Source of the DNA: SMWN01 sp965261165
Lineage (GTDB): Bacteria; Pseudomonadota; Gammaproteobacteria; Eutrophobiales; Eutrophobiaceae
DNA length: 64,000 nt
NCBI GenBank assembly: GCA_965261165.1
Contig: OZ253445.1
Location: 1,922,001-1,986,000, forward strand
Direction: 5' to 3'
Part shown: positions 27,397-35,914 of the stretch, piece by piece
How positions within the stretch are numbered: position 1 is the stretch's first letter
How the letters are laid out: every line of letters begins with the position of its first letter
Translations under genes and position numbers: made by a program
The notes under the pieces: generated by a model
Told to the model about the DNA's origin: nothing
What the model saw: only the letters and a program-made list of their open reading frames with translations
Database searches by the model: none

Positions 27397-27653
27397 AAGA
27401 AAAAAGCACCAAATCTTGTAAAGATTTGGTGCTTTAAGAAGAACCTCAGTTTTTAGGAGAAGTTCACTCTGGAATAAAGAAGGCCTGGTGTCCGGAAGAG
27501 GGTGGAGACACCAGGCAATAGCCAAGTTCCCTCTTGGCTTCCCGCTGTTACGCGGTCACGGTAAAATCGGTTCAAAGATGTAAGGCATATCCCCTATTTG
27601 CCATGCCCACTTACATCTTCCTTCCACCGCCACGGCGGCCCACATGTCATACA
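27397..27653 (-). ncRNA. Candidate structured small RNA, about 257 nt, unknown class
   Basis: On the minus strand a sigma70-like promoter leads into a run of stable hairpins and a Rho-independent terminator. Stems, in plus coordinates, are 27576-27618 (8-bp outer stem), 27542-27555, 27520-27539 and 27483-27516. The loops of the last two contain complementary CCCTCT and AGAGGG segments, allowing a kissing interaction. The terminator stem at 27403-27435 is 15 bp and perfect, with a T6 tail on the minus strand. It does not contain the hallmark sequences of RNase P, tmRNA, SRP or 6S RNA as I know them. No open frame of note lies in it. Confidence 0.75.
27403..27435 (-). terminator. Intrinsic terminator of the small RNA
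   Basis: Perfect 15-bp inverted repeat AAAGCACCAAATCTT / AAGATTTGGTGCTTT with a 3-nt loop. On the minus strand it is followed by a T-run; on the plus strand the following sequence is not T-rich. It therefore serves minus-strand transcription best, though it may also slow read-through from the upstream rightward operon. Confidence 0.85.
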
Positions 27654-27659
27654 TGTAAA

Positions 27660-27688
27660 GGTATAGCATCACAATAGGCTGTGGTCAA
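27660..27688 (-). promoter_or_regulatory. Sigma70-type promoter of the small RNA
   Basis: Read on the minus strand: TTGACC (plus 27683-27688), a spacer of exactly 17 nt, then TATACC (plus 27660-27665). Transcription would start near 27653. Both boxes are close to consensus. Confidence 0.75.
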
Positions 27689-27719
27689 GTAATATATAAA
27701 CCACAATATCATGTGGTTA

Positions 27720-28246
27720 AGGCAATTTACTAATACTTAGAAACGGGAGAATATAGATACAATGCCCTACGATAACATATGAGAATGAAAGATAACTAAT
27801 AAAATCAGCTAGATAGAGCATATAGACAAGAAGATTGATAAAAATCGTAGTGCTATGGATTACGAATGGAAAAACCAAAAAAATCAGCAAATTTTATAAT
27901 GCTCCTAGCTCCTTACTGAGGGGGTGAATGAGTCCTGAGCAGTAGGAAATCATAGACACTCATGCTGGAAGTAAGACTTTAAGTCTTGTAAAGCCAAGAA
28001 GCATTTGGGCAGCTTGATTAATTGTCTTCTCCCCGCGATTGCAGTTTTTTACACTCGGATTCTTTGTCACATACTCGGGTTAATAAGAAATCCTATCTGC
28101 AAAAATGGCTGTGCTCGCCCATGAAATGACGCATAATGAGGTCGATTTAGCTATTTCAATAAGGTCATAAGCGCCCCAAGATGAGGCTCTTAATACCACT
28201 CCTTCAGGCTTATTTCTGGACTGGAAAATACAACAGAGGCAGCGAC
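27720..28246. other. Intergenic region between small RNA and hsdM
   Basis: About 530 bp with no gene visible. A short palindrome, AAGACTTTAAGTCTT, lies near 27974. The segment just before hsdM (28181-28246) is open in the hsdM frame but lacks family similarity. The region is a likely left boundary of the defence island. Confidence 0.45.
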
Positions 28247-29704
28247 ATGTTTGAACAAACTTTTAAAAATATAGACGACCTGCTACACAAAGATGCCGGC
28301 TGTGGTAGCGAATTAGATTATGTCGAGCAAACCTCGTGGGTGTTGTTTCTAAAATATTTAGATGATTTGGAACAGGAAAAACGCAGCAAAGCCACATTGA
28401 GGGGTGATGCCTACGCCAACATCATTGTGCCGGAATATCAGTGGACAACCTGGGCGGCACCGAAGCTGGAAAATGGCAACATCGACCATAACGCCTTAAG
28501 CGGCGATGACCTGCGCGAATTTGTTAATGGCGAACTGTTTCCCTACCTGAAACAATTCAAGGCGGATGCCGGCAGTGCCAACAGCATCGAATATAAAATT
28601 GGCGAGATTTTCAGCGAGCTTGGCAACAAAATACAAAGCGGTTACATCCTGCGCGAAGTGCTCAACCATATTGATGGATTGCGCTTCCGTACGCATAAAG
28701 AAAAGCACGAAATGAGCCATCTGTATGAAAGCAAAATCAAAAACATGGGCAACGCCGGTCGCAATGGTGGCGAATACTACACCCCGAGACCGCTGATCAA
28801 AACCATCGTCAAGGTGGTTGCACCGAAAATCGGCAACACCATTTATGATGGCGCGGCTGGCTCCGCCGGCTTCTTGTGCGAAGCCTTCGAGCACCTAAAG
28901 GCAAGCAAAGAGCTATCGACAAGCGATGTCAGCACCTTGCAGAACAACAGCTTTTACGGCAAAGAGAAAAAATCGCTTGCCTACATTATCGGCATTATGA
29001 ATATGATATTGCACGGCGTAGAAGCGCCGAATATCGTGCATACCAACACCCTAGCCGAGAATTTGCTAGATATTCAGAACAAAGACCGCTTCGATGTGGT
29101 GTTGGCAAACCCGCCTTTTGGTGGCAAGGAACGTGCCGAAGTGCAGCAAAATTTCCCCATCAAGAGCGGTGAAACGGCCAGTTTATTCCTGCAACATTTC
29201 ATCAAAATCCTCAAACGTGGCGGCAGTGCCGGGGTAGTTATCAAAAACACCTTTTTAAGCAACACCGATAACGCCTCCATCGCCCTGCGTAAAGAGTTAT
29301 TGAACAGTTGCAATCTGCATACGGTGTTAGACCTGCCCGGCGGCACCTTCACCGGTGCCGGTGTTAAAACCATCGTGCTGTTTTTCAACAAAGGCACGGC
29401 GACCGAAAAAGTATGGTTCTACCAGCTCAATTTAGCACGCAATTTAGGCAAGGGCAGCCCACTCAATGAACAGGATTTGCAAGACTTTATCGCCTTGCAG
29501 AAAACCAAAGCGAGCAGCGCAAATTCATGGACACTGGAACGCAAAGACATAAATCAAAACAGCTTTGACCTGTCCGCCAAAAACCCCAATACACCGCAAC
29601 AAGCCCCCCTACGGCAAGCCGCCGAGATACTCAAGGAAATGGCGGAATTAGACAAGGCAAGCAGCTTGATAATTGACAGATTAGAATTGCAAATTGAAAA
29701 TTGA
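28247..29704 (+). CDS. hsdM: Type I restriction-modification methyltransferase subunit HsdM
   Basis: N6-adenine DNA methyltransferase of 485 residues. It has the HsdM N-terminal helical domain (DLLHKDAGCGSELDYVEQ), the SAM-binding motif YDGAAGSAGFLCEAF and the catalytic motif LANPPFGGKE. The start at 28247 follows AGAGGCAG and begins at the conserved MFEQTFKNIDDLL; a longer open frame to 28181 adds 22 unconserved residues. The last codons (LQIEN) and the stop are written by the AATTGAAAATT repeat at the border of the next element. hsdS and hsdR lie 2.4 and 9 kb downstream. Confidence 0.95.
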   Translation: MFEQTFKNIDDLLHKDAGCGSELDYVEQTSWVLFLKYLDDLEQEKRSKATLRGDAYANIIVPEYQWTTWAAPKLENGNIDHNALSGDDLREFVNGELFPYLKQFKADAGSANSIEYKIGEIFSELGNKIQSGYILREVLNHIDGLRFRTHKEKHEMSHLYESKIKNMGNAGRNGGEYYTPRPLIKTIVKVVAPKIGNTIYDGAAGSAGFLCEAFEHLKASKELSTSDVSTLQNNSFYGKEKKSLAYIIGIMNMILHGVEAPNIVHTNTLAENLLDIQNKDRFDVVLANPPFGGKERAEVQQNFPIKSGETASLFLQHFIKILKRGGSAGVVIKNTFLSNTDNASIALRKELLNSCNLHTVLDLPGGTFTGAGVKTIVLFFNKGTATEKVWFYQLNLARNLGKGSPLNEQDLQDFIALQKTKASSANSWTLERKDINQNSFDLSAKNPNTPQQAPLRQAAEILKEMAELDKASSLIIDRLELQIEN

Positions 29705-30110
29705 AAATTAAGAATGGAAAATGAAAGGAAATATCATTGCCTTAAAATCTTATGCTTTTGTATTACGGATAATAAAATTGTATAAATATCTTGTTGCAGA
29801 AGAAAAAGAATATGTGCTCTCTAAACAAGTTTTAAGAAGCGGTACAAGCATTGGTGCATTGGTAAAAGAAGCCGAGCATGCCCAATCAAAAGCTGACTTT
29901 GTTCACAAGATGAATATCGCATTAAAAGAAGCCAATGAAACAGAATATTGGCTAATGCTACTAAAAGACAGCGGTTATATTGATGAAAACAGTTTTAATT
30001 CCATTCACCCAGAAAACATTGAACTCATAAAATTATTGGTAAGCATAGTTAAAACATCAAGATTAAATAATGAAAAATAATTTTCAATTCTCAATTTTCA
30101 ACTAACAAAT
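29690..30110. mobile_element. Four-helix-bundle element, copy 1
   Basis: The unit consists of a small gene bordered on the left by GAATTGCAAATTGAAAATTG and on the right by the inverse motif TTTTCAATTCTCAATTTTCA. The borders form imperfect inverted repeats. A near-identical unit sits at 31555-32110. I treat it as a mobile or self-duplicating cassette by inference; no transposase is encoded. Confidence 0.6.
29721..30080 (+). CDS. Four-helix-bundle (S23/Avd-like) protein, copy 1
   Basis: A 119-residue all-helical protein of the four-helix-bundle family first seen in 23S rRNA intervening sequences. Typical segments are LSKQVLRSGTSIGALVKEAEHAQSK split around residue 40, and KMNIALKEANETEYWLMLLKDS. 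Its biochemical role is unknown; the fold is shared with Avd of diversity-generating retroelements. No reverse transcriptase is nearby. GAAAGG-type purines lie just downstream rather than upstream of the ATG, so the ribosome site is weak. Confidence 0.85.
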   Translation: MKGNIIALKSYAFVLRIIKLYKYLVAEEKEYVLSKQVLRSGTSIGALVKEAEHAQSKADFVHKMNIALKEANETEYWLMLLKDSGYIDENSFNSIHPENIELIKLLVSIVKTSRLNNEK

Positions 30111-30640
30111 AGTAGTTTTAATTCCATTCACCCAGAAAACATTGAACTCATAAAATTATTGGTAAGCATAGTTAAAACATCAAGATTAAATAATGAAAAA
30201 TAATTTTCAATTTTCAATTTTCAATTCTCAATTTTCAATTAACAAAAAACATTGAACTCATAAAATTATTGGTAAGCATAGTTAAAACATCAAGATTAAA
30301 TAATGAAAAATAATTTTCAATTTTCAATTTTCAATTCTCAATTTTCAATTAACAGAAAACATTGAACTCATAAAATTATTGGTAAGCATAGTTAAAACAT
30401 CAAGATTAAATAATGAAAAATAATTTTCAATTCTCAATTTTCAATTCTCAATTAACAAACAATTCTCAATTTTCAATTAACAAAAAACATTGAACTCATA
30501 AAATTATTGGTAAGCATAGTTAAAACATCAAGATTAAATAATGAAAAATAATTTTCAATTTTCAATTTTCAATTTTCAATTCTCAATTAACAAACAATTT
30601 TCAATTTTCAATTCTCAATTTTCAATTAACAACGGGTAAC
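30084..30640. repeat. Array of gene-tail repeats and TTTTCAATT motifs
   Basis: After gene copy 1, its last 21 or so codons are repeated four more times, starting near 30112, 30249, 30359 and 30488. Each includes the stop codon and is followed by runs of TTTTCAATT/TTCTCAATT. The first repeat is longer and begins at AGTTTTAATTCCATTC. The copies are nearly identical, so they are recent. One further tail copy follows the second gene at 31988-32052. Confidence 0.9.
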
Positions 30641-30659
30641 AGCGCGAAAAAACTTTTGC

Positions 30660-31130
30660 GGGATTCTAACAATGACTGACAAGAAAGGCTTTCGTGCCGC
30701 ATCCGTCATTCCTAACCCCCCTTGCCCCTTTTTTTATCGGAAGGGGGAATTGAGTAGAAATGGGAGTAGTGGCAAGTCCCCCTGACAAGGGGGATTTAGG
30801 GGGTTGGGTTTTCTACCTACAAGGGAGTTAGCCGAGTACAATCGCTAAAGAGACAATGCAAAAAATCCAACACTCGCCATTCCTGCACCACCCTGCCATT
30901 CCTGCGAAAGCAGGAATCCAGCCCCTCCGCCATTCCAGCCCCACCGTCATTCCTGCACCACCCTGTCATTCCTGCGAAAGCAGGAACCCAGCAAACCACA
31001 CAAATCCCCGGGTTTACTACCTACAAGACACTTAACCGAGTACAATCTCTAAAGTCCCGCCACCAAATATGACCCAAAATGATACAAAGCTCTCATAGCA
31101 GTAAAAATACAAATTTTTAAAGAGAACTCT
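30660..31130. repeat. Cluster of mixed palindromic and direct repeats
   Basis: Several repeat types are stacked upstream of hepT. GTCATTCCTGCGAAAGCAGG-type REP palindromes lie at about 30890-30990. CCCCTGACAAGGGGGA-type palindromes lie at about 30715-30805. A direct repeat of about 38 bp (CTACCTACAAG...GAGTACAATC) occurs at 30812 and 31017. TCTAACAATGACT at about 30665 repeats the start context of hepT at 31128, suggesting a partial duplication of that gene start. No intact gene is present. Confidence 0.75.
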
Positions 31131-31134
31131 AACA

Positions 31135-31587
31135 ATGACTAAAAATAAAGATATACGCTGGATACAGCGACTTAACAGTTACAGTAAAGCACTGGAAGGT
31201 TTGTCGGGTGCTATAGATTTGAGTTCAAAGAGAAATTTATCAAATTTAGAAGAGCAAGGGTTGATTAAAAGTTTTGAGTTGGCGTATGAATTAGCATGGC
31301 TTACCATTAAAGATTTTTACGAATATGTGGGAGTAACTAATATTCAAGGAAGCAGGGATGCCTTTAGGTTAGCCTTCAAAGAGGGAATAATTGAAAAAGG
31401 CGATGTTTTTATGCAATCAATAGCATCTCGCCGACTCAGTGTTCATACTTATAATGAAAACACCGTAAAAAAAATTCATGCAGATATTGTCGACAAATAC
31501 TACCAAGCATTTGTTGAATTGAAACATACGCTCGAAAAAGAACAGAGACAACGAATTGAAAATGGAGAATTGAAAATTGAAAATTAA
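31135..31587 (+). CDS. hepT: HepT-like HEPN toxin (HI0074 family)
   Basis: A 150-residue helical protein of the nucleotidyltransferase-substrate-binding (HI0074/HepT) family. It carries RRLSVHTY, the R-x4-H-x-Y motif of HEPN ribonuclease toxins, whose tyrosine is AMPylated by the partner MntA. Normally hepT and mntA are adjacent; here they are separated by element copy 2. The C-terminal residues RIENGELKIEN and the stop come from the element's border repeat, so the native end is altered. Toxicity is inferred from the family. Confidence 0.85.
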   Translation: MTKNKDIRWIQRLNSYSKALEGLSGAIDLSSKRNLSNLEEQGLIKSFELAYELAWLTIKDFYEYVGVTNIQGSRDAFRLAFKEGIIEKGDVFMQSIASRRLSVHTYNENTVKKIHADIVDKYYQAFVELKHTLEKEQRQRIENGELKIEN

Positions 31588-32110
31588 GAATGGAAAATGA
31601 AAGGAAATATCATTGCCTTAAAATCTTATGCTTTTGCATTACGGATAATAAAATTGTATAAATATCTTGTTGCAGAAGAAAAAGAATATGTGTTCTCTAA
31701 ACAAGTTTTAAGAAGCGGTACAAGCATTGGCGCATTGATAAAAGAAGCCGAGCATGCCCAGTCAAAAGCTGACTTTGTTCACAAGATGAATATCGCATTA
31801 AAAGAAGCTAACGAAACAGAATATTGGCTTATGTTACTAAAAGACAGTGAATATATTGACGAGAAAAATTTTAATTCTATCCATCCAGAAAACATTGAAC
31901 TCATAATAATATTGGTAAGCATAGTTAAAACATCAAGATTAAATAATGAAAAATAATTTTCAATTTTCAATTCTCAATTAACAAAAAACATTGAACTCAT
32001 AAAATTATTGGTAAGCATAGTTAAAACATCAAGATTAAATAATGAAAAGTAATTCTCAATTTTCAATTCTCAATTATCAAACAATTTTCAATTAACAAAT
32101 AATTCTCAAT
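31555..32110. mobile_element. Four-helix-bundle element, copy 2
   Basis: Second copy of the unit at 29690, with left border GAATTGAAAATGGAGAATTG and right border TTTTCAATTTTCAATTCTCA, one extra gene-tail copy (31988-32052) and more AATT-rich repeats up to the start of the mntA-hsdS gene. It lies precisely between hepT and its expected partner. Confidence 0.6.
31597..31956 (+). CDS. Four-helix-bundle (S23/Avd-like) protein, copy 2
   Basis: 119 residues, differing from copy 1 at only a handful of positions (for example Ala for Val14, Phe for Leu33, Ile for Val48, Glu for Gly84). The same upstream context, AAGAATGGAAAATGAAAGG, is kept. Both copies have intact frames, which suggests they are recent or under selection. 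Function is unknown. Confidence 0.85.
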   Translation: MKGNIIALKSYAFALRIIKLYKYLVAEEKEYVFSKQVLRSGTSIGALIKEAEHAQSKADFVHKMNIALKEANETEYWLMLLKDSEYIDEKNFNSIHPENIELIIILVSIVKTSRLNNEK

Positions 32111-32114
32111 TAAA

Positions 32115-33704
32115 ATGTTTGGATTAGACCCTGACACAGAAAGAAACATTAAACAGGCTTTCGCAGAAATTCCTGTCATTGACAAGGTCATTTTGTACGG
32201 TTCCCGCGCCAAAGGGAACTATCGCAATGGCTCGGATATAGATATAACCTTATTCGGCGACAAGCTGACATTAAGCAATTCGGTTTATCCTTTGACGGAT
32301 GGATTAGAAGATCTTAATTTACCTTACATGTTTGATATTTCCATTTTTTCGCATATTGATAATGAAAACTTAATTGAACATATCCATCGGGCTGGCAAGG
32401 TTTTGTATTTGAAAGAGAAAGGATTGCCGAAGGGCGATGCCCTGAGCTTGCCGAAGGGCGATGCCTTGAGCTTGCCGAAGGGCGATGCCCTGAGCCTGCC
32501 GAAGGGCGATGCCTTGAGCCTGCCGAAGGGCGATGCCCTGAACCTGCCGAAAGGCGATGCCTTGAGCTTGCCGAAAGGGTGGGAGGTTAAGAAGCTGGGG
32601 GAGGTTATAACATTAGAGTATGGGAAACCCCTTGATAAATACAAGAGAATTGATAAAGGACAATATCCTGTTTATGGCGCAAATGGGATAAAGGCAAAAA
32701 CTAACGAATATTACTATGACAAGAAAACTATTATTGTCGGTCGGAAAGGCTCTGCGGGTGAAATTAATTTAACAGAGGAAAGATTTTGGCCTCTTGACGT
32801 TTCATACTTTGTTAAATTTGAAAAGAAACAGATTGATTTGTATTTTCTGTATTTCTGGCTATCAAAATTAAATTTACCAAAACTAGCGAAAGGGGTTAAG
32901 CCCGGTATAAATAGGAATGATGTTTATGATTTGGCAATCCCACTCCCACCACTCCCCGAGCAAAAACGCATCGTAGCCATCTTAGAGAAAGCCTTTACTG
33001 CCATAGATCAAGCCAAAGCCAATACCGAAAAAAACCTGAAAAACGCCCGCGAACTTTTCCAATCAAAATTGCAGGAAACTTTTGATAATGGAAAATTAAA
33101 AATTGACAGTGGAGAATGGGAAGAGAAGAAACTGGGGGAGGTTTGTTTGATCGAAAGAGGTAGCTCACCAAGACCAATTAAAAAATATTTCACAAGTGGT
33201 GAAGACGGCGTTAATTGGATAAAAATTGGTGATACAAAAGGGGTCAATAAATATATCTATTCCACCAGACAAAAAATTACAAAGGAGGGTGCTAAAAAAT
33301 CAAGGCATGTACAAGCAGGTGATTTTATTCTTTCAAACTCGATGTCGTATGGAAAACCATATATTATGAAAACAGATGGTTATATTCACGATGGTTGGTT
33401 TGTGCTTCGTTTACATCATTTTGTTGATACTGAATATTTCTTTCAACTTCTTTCGTCTCCATATGTAAATAATCAATTTCATAATTTAGCAAGCGGTTCT
33501 GTGGTAAAAAATATAAACGGAGATTTAGTAAAAAAAGTTATTTTACCAATTCCGCCATTCGCCGAACAAAAACAGATAGTCAAAAAACTGGATTCCGTCT
33601 CTATCGAAACGAAAAAACTGGAAACCATCTACCAACGAAAAATAACCTGTTTGGACGAACTAAAAAAGAGTATCTTGCAGAAAGCATTTAGAGGGGAGTT
33701 ATGA
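32115..33704 (+). CDS. hsdS: Fusion of MntA-like nucleotidyltransferase antitoxin and HsdS specificity subunit
   Basis: A 529-residue two-part protein. Residues 1-100 are a minimal nucleotidyltransferase of the HI0073/MntA type, with the exact GS-x10-DxD motif (GSRAKGNYRNGSDID) and a third Asp in YMFDIS. Residues 104-155 are six LPKGDALS repeats plus LPKG. From residue 156 (WEVKKLGEV) it is a type I specificity subunit: target domain 1, conserved helix PLPPLPEQKRIVAILEKAF, a linker NGKLKIDSGEW, target domain 2 and helix PIPPFAEQKQIVKKL. LPKGW is itself a usual HsdS start, so the repeats grew from the hsdS 5' end and joined it to mntA. It overlaps the ATPase gene by 4 bp. No stop separates the parts. 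Confidence 0.92.
   Translation: MFGLDPDTERNIKQAFAEIPVIDKVILYGSRAKGNYRNGSDIDITLFGDKLTLSNSVYPLTDGLEDLNLPYMFDISIFSHIDNENLIEHIHRAGKVLYLKEKGLPKGDALSLPKGDALSLPKGDALSLPKGDALSLPKGDALNLPKGDALSLPKGWEVKKLGEVITLEYGKPLDKYKRIDKGQYPVYGANGIKAKTNEYYYDKKTIIVGRKGSAGEINLTEERFWPLDVSYFVKFEKKQIDLYFLYFWLSKLNLPKLAKGVKPGINRNDVYDLAIPLPPLPEQKRIVAILEKAFTAIDQAKANTEKNLKNARELFQSKLQETFDNGKLKIDSGEWEEKKLGEVCLIERGSSPRPIKKYFTSGEDGVNWIKIGDTKGVNKYIYSTRQKITKEGAKKSRHVQAGDFILSNSMSYGKPYIMKTDGYIHDGWFVLRLHHFVDTEYFFQLLSSPYVNNQFHNLASGSVVKNINGDLVKKVILPIPPFAEQKQIVKKLDSVSIETKKLETIYQRKITCLDELKKSILQKAFRGEL
32424..32579 (+). repeat. 24-bp in-frame coding repeats, six full units plus a 12-bp partial
   Basis: Units of TTGCCGAAGGGCGATGCC + CTGAGC, with a few silent or single-base changes (CTG/TTG, AGC/AAC, AAG/AAA). 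The 24-bp period keeps the frame whatever the copy number, so slippage would change the linker length between the antitoxin and HsdS without breaking either. Confidence 0.95.
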
Positions 33705-35878
33705 TAACGAAAATAAACATTAGTGAAATAGCAAGTTATAAAAATATAACTTCACTAGAAACTGATAAAAAGGTTAATCTAATCTATGGATTAAATGGCA
33801 CGGGGAAAAGCATATTTTCAAATTTTTTACATGATAGAACCAACAATAAATATTCAAATTGTTCTGTTGAAGGTATAACAGATGAAGAAAATATATTGGT
33901 TTATAACAAAAAATTTATTGATGATAATTTCTATGAATCTGATAACTTAAAAGGAATTTTTACGCTATCAGGGGAAAATAAAGAAGCGGAACAGAAAATA
34001 TTAGAAGCAGAAAGAAAAAGAACAGAATTAAATAAAAATAAGGGAGTTAAAAATGAAAAAATTTTAGAAAAAGAAAAAAGTATCGCTGACAAGAAATCAA
34101 ATTCTGAGAATACAATATGGGAAATTAAAACCAACTATTCTGGCGGGGATAGAGTATTAGAGTTTTGTTTAGATGGTTTGAAAGGGAAAAAGCATAAACT
34201 TTTTGACCATATTTTATCTATTCAGAAACCAACTACTAAACCAAGTAAAACCATAGAAGAACTTAAAAATAACGTTCAATCTTTGCAAGGTAATGATGCA
34301 CAAAAATATACTTCCTTACTGCCGATTCAATTTTCTCAACATCACACAGAAACAAACGCTATTTTTCAAAAGGAAATCATTGGCAATGAGAACAGCACTT
34401 TTGCGGATTTAATCAAAAAATTGAAAAATTCTGATTGGGTGAAAAAAGGGTTGGACTATTTGCCAAATGAAATTGATGAAAATGGTAGTCCTTGTCCTTT
34501 TTGCCAAAGCAATACAATTACAAACACTGTCGCTTCGGATATAAAAAACTATTTTGATGAATCTTATGAAAAAGATCAGAATACTCTAAACCAATTATTA
34601 TCAGATTATGTGAATGCTATAAATTCATTTCCATCTATTGAAACATACAAAACAAATCCTTTTGTTTTAGAGCAGGTAACTGAGCTTGAAGGCAAATACA
34701 ACAAAATTAGTGAAGTTCTGGAATCTAACAAGAGAAAAATAGAGGAAAAAATCAAAACCCCCAGTCAAAAATTTTTCATTGGAAACTCAACAGAACAGAT
34801 TGAAACTTTTAATCAATTTATTGGTGATATCAATAAAAAAATAGACGAGCACAATAAAAAATTAGACAACAAACAAAGCGAATTAGATAAGATAAAAAAA
34901 ATATTTTGGGAAATTATGCGTTGGAATTATGATCAAACAATTTCATTGTATACCAAAGATAAGAGTTCTTTGAATAAGAAAATAAATTTGTTACAAAACG
35001 ACTTAACAACGATTGAAAACGATATTGAAAATAAAAATAGTATCATTGCAAAACAAATAGAAAAGACAGTAAGTATGCAAGGTTCCATTGATAAGATAAA
35101 TGGACGTTTAGTAGATTTGGGAATTGATAGTTTTACTATAGAAAAACATGGAAATAGGGATTTTTACAAAATAGTGAGAAGCAATTCGGCAGATGGATTA
35201 GAAACAGAAATATTTGAGACCCTAAGCGAGGGAGAAAAAATGATTATCAGTTTCCTATACTTTGTTGAGTTGTGCAAAGACGAAGCAAACTTTACAGAAC
35301 GAAAAAAGATAATAGTAATTGATGACCCCATTTCCAGTTTATCGCATATATACATTTTTAATATTGGGCAGTTGATAAAAATAGAATTCCTAATTCCAAG
35401 TAATTATGAACAAGTATTTTTATTAACACACAGTTTATATTTTTTCTATGAATTAACTGACATAAACCACGAACGTAGAAAGATTAATCAGAAATTATTT
35501 CGATTAGTTAAAAACTCTGGTGGTAGCCGTTTTGATGAAATGAAATATGAGGAAATTTAAAACGATTATCATGCTTATTGGCAAATTATAAAAGATGAAA
35601 GGCAACCGCCTGCATTAATTGCAAACTGTATGAGAAATATTATTGAATACTTTTTTAATTTTATTGAAAAATCAGATTTGAACAATGTTTTTCAGAAATC
35701 GGAATTGCAAGACAATAAATATCAGGCTTTTTACAGATATATAAACAGAGAATCTCAATCTCTCGGTCAGAATATTTTTGATTCTAAAGAGTTTGATTAC
35801 AACGACTTTAAAGAGGCTTTTAGTTTGGTGTTTAAGGTAAATGGCTATGAAAATCATTATGATAAAATGATGCAATGA
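33701..35878 (+). pseudogene. AAA_13 ATPase (PrrC/RloC-like) with an in-frame stop
   Basis: SMC-like ATPase of the type linked to type I restriction systems and anticodon nucleases. The P-loop is GLNGTGKS at residue 30, a zinc-hook-like CPFC is near residue 265 between coiled coils, the signature LSEGEKMI is near 508, and the Walker B IIVIDDPISSL is near 538. The frame stops at a TAA (35558-35560) but stays open in the same frame to 35878 with family-like sequence (LIANCMRNIIEYFFNFIEK). A single nonsense change or sequencing error splits it. The region is markedly AT-rich. Whether the C-terminal nuclease residues are intact I cannot tell. Confidence 0.85.
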
Positions 35879-35914
35879 ACAAAAAGACAGAATGCAAAAA
35901 CAAAGACACAACCC

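Noticed and set aside
27397..27653. RNase P, 6S, tmRNA or SRP RNA
   Set aside because: A GGCAAATAGGGG segment recalls RNase P, but the other conserved RNase P elements are missing and the length is too short. The hallmarks of the other classes are also absent.
27397..27653. Cobalamin or other riboswitch for a downstream gene
   Set aside because: On the minus strand the RNA ends in a terminator and no gene follows closely; fae and the cofactor genes lie on the other strand or far away.
28181..28246. N-terminal extension of HsdM
   Set aside because: The 22 extra residues are not like HsdM, and a good ribosome site precedes the conserved start at 28247.
30018..30640. CRISPR-like array
   Set aside because: The repeats are copies of a gene tail with AATT-rich filler. 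There are no unique spacers of constant length and no cas genes.
29721..32060. Diversity-generating retroelement
   Set aside because: The four-helix-bundle proteins resemble Avd in fold, but no reverse transcriptase, template repeat or variable repeat pattern is present.
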